From assembly GCF_014646275.1 (NCBI RefSeq), contig NZ_BMND01000008.1, forward strand, positions 160,086 to 224,085: a stretch of DNA of 64,000 bases, in the 5' to 3' direction. This DNA is from Streptomyces kronopolitis (lineage in GTDB: Bacteria > Actinomycetota > Actinomycetes > Streptomycetales > Streptomycetaceae). The first letter of the stretch is position 1. Every line of letters starts with the position of its first letter. The notes under the pieces are model-generated. The model did no database searches. It was not told where the DNA came from and saw nothing but the letters and a program-made list of their open reading frames with translations. Positions 60,379 through 64,000 of this stretch are shown piece by piece. Position numbers and translations under genes: made by a program.

Positions 60379-60758
60379 CGGGATGACCCTTCGGGGGCGG
60401 GTCCCGGCGCCGCGCGTCAGGCGCGGAGAAGAGCGGATATCGCGTCAGCCGGAGACCACGGGGGTGAGGTTGCTGAACTCCTGAATGCGGGCAGTGCCCA
60501 CCGCGGCGACAGTCGTCAATGTCCTCACCTCCCGGTTGCTCACACGGCGTGTGACAGCGGATGCTGCCGCCGTCCCGAACGCCGCAGACGCTAGCGCGGC
60601 GGTCGTCGGGGCCGCCACCGGTTTTTCCGCGCGGGGCGGACGAGCGCCGCACGGGGATGACGCGCCCTCGTCCGGCGGCTCCTGCGTGGCGGTTCGCCGT
60701 GGCCCGGTGGCGGGAGAGCCGAACACCCCATGGCCGAACACAGTGCTAAATATGGGTC
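60379..60758. other. Divergent rsgA-phosphatase intergenic region, 380 bp
   Basis: Apart from the 24-codon ORF no gene is supported. Promoters of rsgA and of the SpoIIE-type gene must lie here; the A/T-richer GTGCTAAATATGGGTC (about 60742-60757) just before the phosphatase start includes a possible -10 box TAAATA. Confidence 0.4.
60445..60519 (-). CDS. Putative 24-residue upstream ORF before rsgA
   Basis: TTG 60519 with GGGAGG 8 bases upstream opens a 24-codon frame (begins LTTVAAVGTARIQEF, ends SNLTPVVSG). It ends 66 bases before the rsgA start. The spacing and ribosome binding site support translation; it may be a leader peptide or a small peptide. No homologue is known to me. Confidence 0.35.
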   Translation of the reverse strand: MTTVAAVGTARIQEFSNLTPVVSG

Positions 60759-63593
60759 ATGAGGAGAATCTTCCGGCGAGAAGGTGACGATTCCCCGGGG
60801 TCGTCACGCTCCCGGGGAGGGCACGTCCGCGCCCTGCTGTCCACCCACAGCGTCGCGGGCCAGGTGTTCCTGCTGCAGCTGGCGCTCACCGTGCTGCTGG
60901 TCGTCGCGGCGCTGGTGGCCCTCTTCCTCCAGTCGGAGCGCGCGGGCTCGCAGGAGGCCCGGCAGCGTTCGATCGTCGGCGCGGAGACCTTCGCCCGGGC
61001 GCCCGGGACCCTCGCCGCCATGCGGTCCGCCGACCCGACGGCGGTCCTGCAGCCCGCGGCGGAGGCGGCCCGCAAGGCCTCCGGCGTGGACTTCATCATC
61101 GCGTTCGGGCCCGACGGCATCCGCTGGACCCACCCCGACCCCCGCCTGATCGGCAAGCACGTCCTCATCCGGCCGCCGCTCGACGGGCGGGCGCACACCG
61201 CTACGTTCACCACGTCCCTGGGGCCCGCGGTGAGCACGACGGTGCCGGTCCGCGCGGGGAGCGGCCCGATCGCGGGGCTGGTCTCCGTCGGGATCCGGGT
61301 CCACCAGGCGGACGAGTGGACCGCGCACCAGCTGCCGCTGCTGCTCGGCTCGGCGGCGGGGGCGCTGCTGCTGGTCACCGGCGGGGCGGCGTGGGTGAGC
61401 CAGCGGCTGCGGCGGCAGACGAACGGGCTGCACCCGGCCGAGATGCGGGAGATGTACGACCACCACGACGCGGTACTGCACGCCGTCCGCGAGGGCGTGC
61501 TGATCATCAGCCACGACGGGGTGCTGCTGCTGGCCAACGACGAGGCCCGGCGGCTGCTGGAGCTGCCCGCGGACGCGGAGCGGCGCCCGGTCGCCGAGCT
61601 GGACCTGTCGCCGCGGCTGCGCGACCTGCTGGCCTCGGGCCGCAGCGCGAGCGACGAGGTGCACCTGGCCGGCGACTGGCTGCTCGCGGTCAACGTCCGC
61701 CCGGCCGCGCCCCGCAGCGGCCCGGCCGGGACCGTGGTGACGCTGCGGGACAGCACCGAGCTGCGGGCCCTGGCCGGGCGGGCGGGGGTGGCCCAGGAGC
61801 GGCTGAAGCTGATCTACGACGCGGGGCTGCGGATCGGCACCACGCTGGACGTGGGCCGCACCGCCGAGGAGCTGGCGGCCGTCGCGGTCCCCCGGTTCGC
61901 CGATGTGGTCACCGTCGAACTGCTGGAACCCGTGCTGCACGGCGACGAACCGGCGGCCGGGGCGGATCCCGGGCTGCGGCGGATGGCGGTCTGCGGCGTC
62001 CCCGAGGAGTCGGCGATCTACCGGGTGGGCGACGCCATCGCGGCGGTGCCCGGCGCCCCGATGGCCGAGGTGCTGACGAGCGGGCGGCCGGTGCTGCTGC
62101 GCGACCTGCGGACGACGTACGAGTGGCGGCGGCAGGACGTGGCGGGCGCCCGGCGGGTGCTGGAGCAGGGGATCCGGTCGCTGGTCGCGGTGCCGCTGCA
62201 GGCGCGCGGGGTGATCCTCGGGGTCGCCAACTTCTGGCGGTCGGACCTCTCGGGCCGCTTCGAGGCGGAGGACATGGCGTTCGCCGAGGAGCTGACCGCG
62301 CGGGCCGCGGTCGCCATCGACAACGCCCGCCGCTACACCCGCGAGCACACCACGGCCGTCACCCTCCAGCGCAGTCTGCTGCCGCAGACCCTGCCCGAGC
62401 AGACCGCCCTGGAGGTGGCCCACCGCTATCTGCCGGCCCATGCCGGGGTCGGCGGCGACTGGTTCGACGTCATCCCGCTGCCCGGCGCCCGGGTGGCGCT
62501 GGTGGTCGGCGATGTCGTCGGGCACGGGCTGCACGCCGCCGCCACGATGGGCCGGCTGCGGACCGCGGTCCACAACTTCTCCGCCCTCGACCTGCCGCCC
62601 GACGAGCTGCTGAGCCATCTGGACGAACTGGTCAGCCACATCGACACCGACGAGGCGCGGGCGGCCGGCACCGAGGAGGAGGGGGTGTGGCCGGGCGGGG
62701 TGCCCGCGGACGCCGACGGCGGTCCGGAGGGGGCGGGGCACCCCGGCATCACCGGCGCGACCCTGCTGTACGCCATCTACGACCCGGTGGGCGGCCGGAC
62801 CACCCTGGCCACGGCCGGCCATCCCGTACCCGCCGTGGTCGCCCCCGACGGCGCCGTCACCTTCCCCGAGGTGCCGGTCTCCCCGCCGCTGGGCCTGGGC
62901 GGCAGCGTGCCGGTGGAGACCGCGGAACTCACCCTGCGCGAGGGCTCCCGGCTGGTGCTGTACACCAACGGGCTGGTCCAGCACCGTGACCGCACCCTCG
63001 GCGCCGGGCTGGAGCTGCTGCGCACGGCCCTGGCCGCCGGGGCGGACCGCACCCCGGAGCAGACCTGCGCGGCGGTCCTCGACGCGATGCTGCCCGACCA
63101 CCCCAGCGACGACATCGCGCTGCTGGTGGCCCGTACCCGGCTGCTGGGCCCGGGCAGCGTCGCCGACTGGGAGGTGCCCTCCGACCCGGCCGCGGTCGCG
63201 CCGGTGCGGTCGGCCTGTCTGGAGATGCTGGAGTCCTGGGGCCTGACGGCGATCCGGTTCACCACCGAGCTGATCCTCAGCGAGCTGCTCACCAACGCGA
63301 TCCGCTACGGCGCCCAGCCGATCCGGGTCCGCCTGCTGCTCGACCGCAGCCTGATCTGCGAGGTCTCCGACGGCACCAGCGCCTCGCCGCATCTGCGCCG
63401 GGCCGCCGCCACGGACGAGGGCGGCCGCGGGCTCTTCCTCGTCGCCCAGTTCGCCCAGCGGTGGGGCACCCGCTACACCCCCGGCGGCAAGGTGATCTGG
63501 ACCGAGCAGTCCCTCGACGGCAGCCGGCCGGCCACCGGCCCGGAGTCGGCCGACGACATCCTCGACCAGTGGGACGACGTGCCCGAGCTGTGA
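60759..63593 (+). CDS. Membrane sensor SpoIIE-family phosphatase with ATPase domain
   Basis: A 944-residue multi-domain regulator. Order: membrane helix (about 33-55), extracytoplasmic CitA/DcuS-like single-cache sensor (about 57-195), second membrane helix (about 202-222), PAS (about 232-330), GAF (about 350-530), SpoIIE/PP2C phosphatase (about 555-760; GGDWFDVIPLPGARVALVVGDVVGHGLHAAATMG and SDDIALLVAR), and HATPase_c_2 (about 790-920; TTELILSELLTNAIRYG and GGRGLFLVAQFAQRWG). It likely senses a small carboxylate and controls an anti-sigma/anti-anti-sigma system. GTG/ATG choice: ATG 60759, inside the A/T-rich leader. Confidence 0.9.
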   Translation: MRRIFRREGDDSPGSSRSRGGHVRALLSTHSVAGQVFLLQLALTVLLVVAALVALFLQSERAGSQEARQRSIVGAETFARAPGTLAAMRSADPTAVLQPAAEAARKASGVDFIIAFGPDGIRWTHPDPRLIGKHVLIRPPLDGRAHTATFTTSLGPAVSTTVPVRAGSGPIAGLVSVGIRVHQADEWTAHQLPLLLGSAAGALLLVTGGAAWVSQRLRRQTNGLHPAEMREMYDHHDAVLHAVREGVLIISHDGVLLLANDEARRLLELPADAERRPVAELDLSPRLRDLLASGRSASDEVHLAGDWLLAVNVRPAAPRSGPAGTVVTLRDSTELRALAGRAGVAQERLKLIYDAGLRIGTTLDVGRTAEELAAVAVPRFADVVTVELLEPVLHGDEPAAGADPGLRRMAVCGVPEESAIYRVGDAIAAVPGAPMAEVLTSGRPVLLRDLRTTYEWRRQDVAGARRVLEQGIRSLVAVPLQARGVILGVANFWRSDLSGRFEAEDMAFAEELTARAAVAIDNARRYTREHTTAVTLQRSLLPQTLPEQTALEVAHRYLPAHAGVGGDWFDVIPLPGARVALVVGDVVGHGLHAAATMGRLRTAVHNFSALDLPPDELLSHLDELVSHIDTDEARAAGTEEEGVWPGGVPADADGGPEGAGHPGITGATLLYAIYDPVGGRTTLATAGHPVPAVVAPDGAVTFPEVPVSPPLGLGGSVPVETAELTLREGSRLVLYTNGLVQHRDRTLGAGLELLRTALAAGADRTPEQTCAAVLDAMLPDHPSDDIALLVARTRLLGPGSVADWEVPSDPAAVAPVRSACLEMLESWGLTAIRFTTELILSELLTNAIRYGAQPIRVRLLLDRSLICEVSDGTSASPHLRRAAATDEGGRGLFLVAQFAQRWGTRYTPGGKVIWTEQSLDGSRPATGPESADDILDQWDDVPEL

Positions 63594-63627
63594 CCGCGCC
63601 GGGCGGACGCGTGCCCGCGAGGGCCGG

Positions 63628-64000
63628 TCAGCCGGCCGTGCGGCGCCGGACGGCGCGCAGCGCCGCGGCCCCGCACGCGCCCGCGGCGGCGGCGCAGCAC
63701 AGCACCAGCAGGGCCGTCCGGTCCTGCGCCCCGAACGCCAGCTCGGCGCGCCCGTTCAGCACGAAGCCGTCGTAGAACAGCCACGACACCAGGGCCACGC
63801 CGGGCACCACGCGCGGCCGGGCGAGCGCGGCGACGGCCACCGTCAGCAGGACGAAGACGGCCGGCGCGACCGCGGCGCGGGCACCGAGCCCGGTCAGCGT
63901 CAGGGCGGTCACCAGCAGCGCCGCGCCCACCGCGGCGAGCGGCAGGGCCAGCTCGCGGGCGAGGGTGGCGCGGGGCGTCGCCGGGCGGGCCGGGCGTACC
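63628..64000 (-). CDS. Membrane protein, partial (runs off the right edge)
   Basis: The frame stays open to the window edge on the minus strand; at least 123 residues. Three hydrophobic helices are seen: GAALLVTALTLTGLGARAAVAPAVFVLLTVAVAAL, VVPGVALVSWLFYDGFVL and TALLVLCCAAAAGACGAAAL, then a basic tail RAVRRRTAG. It resembles a short KdpD/DUF4118-like membrane domain. The start lies beyond 64000. Confidence 0.6.
   Translation of the reverse strand, partial: VRPARPATPRATLARELALPLAAVGAALLVTALTLTGLGARAAVAPAVFVLLTVAVAALARPRVVPGVALVSWLFYDGFVLNGRAELAFGAQDRTALLVLCCAAAAGACGAAALRAVRRRTAG

Noticed and set aside
1..64000. CRISPR arrays, rRNA genes and tRNA genes
   Set aside because: No regularly spaced repeats with spacers, no rRNA-like sequence and no cloverleaf tRNA with a CCA-type end were recognised while reading; subtle tRNAs could be missed without a search.

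Overview
The window is chromosomal DNA from a high-GC actinomycete, almost certainly a Streptomyces. The evidence is about 70+ % G+C with strong third-position GC bias, many GTG/TTG starts behind GGAGG-type ribosome binding sites, 4-bp start/stop overlaps, and families typical of the genus: DUF2637, DUF5955-like, MmcQ/YjbR, Eis-type GNAT, DUF5919-type regulators, SpoIIE-phosphatase/ATPase sensors and a DmdR/IdeR-type iron box.

The left half (about 0.9-38 kb) is mostly a purine and glyoxylate catabolic region. Purine bases enter through two NCS2-type permeases (8.0-9.5 kb and 30.6-32.1 kb). A three-subunit xanthine dehydrogenase (32.3-36.2 kb), with an XdhC maturation factor (29.3 kb) and a MobA-like nucleotidyltransferase (4.6 kb), makes urate. 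An 8-oxoguanine deaminase (9.8 kb) makes urate directly from oxidised guanine. Uricase, HIU hydrolase and OHCU decarboxylase (11.3-13.2 kb) convert urate to allantoin, and allantoinase (0.9-2.2 kb) opens allantoin. A catalase (16.2 kb) can remove the peroxide made by uricase. Glyoxylate from ureide breakdown can go to malate synthase (5.6 kb) or to hydroxypyruvate isomerase plus tartronate-semialdehyde reductase (14.2-16.0 kb). Allantoicase/allantoate amidohydrolase and glyoxylate carboligase are not in the window. Likely regulators are an IclR/AllR-type repressor (2.7 kb), a DauR-like HTH protein (13.4 kb) and a PucR-type activator (36.4 kb). The most useful regulatory observation is a 15-bp inverted motif, TCAACA-N3-TGTTGA. 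It is perfect in front of allantoinase, the uricase operon and catalase, and has one degenerate arm in front of malate synthase. In three of the four cases it overlaps the -35 box of a recognisable promoter.

Between 17.8 and 28.6 kb are housekeeping and accessory genes: an Mrr-fold-like zinc-ribbon protein, several GNAT acetyltransferases, two acyl-CoA synthetases, and a magnesium P-type ATPase (mgtA) with a long leader that contains a possible 14-residue leader peptide. From 38 to 44 kb come a helical-repeat-like protein, a methyltransferase, a GntR regulator, an iron-box-controlled FhuF-like reductase and two secreted proteins.

A 3.4-kb lower-GC insert (about 44.33-47.69 kb) is bracketed by near-identical direct repeats of about 120 bp. 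Each repeat carries the 5' leader and first codons of the same DUF2637 membrane-protein gene; the intact gene lies at the right end and a 9-residue stub at the left. The insert holds a VanZ-family gene, a secreted Cys-rich protein, a truncated asparagine-synthetase-like (lasso-cyclase-like) fragment and a lipoprotein remnant, with no integrase recognised. It looks like the remnant of an integrated element.

The right end has a serine-kinase-like ATPase, a GH38 alpha-mannosidase, a small accessory cluster (53.0-55.0 kb) of short genes around a split XRE/DUF5919 regulator, PoxB-type pyruvate oxidase, a PP2C-like protein, a frameshifted DUF456 gene, the ribosome-assembly GTPase RsgA with a tiny upstream ORF, a SpoIIE-type sensor phosphatase, and a membrane protein running off the right edge.
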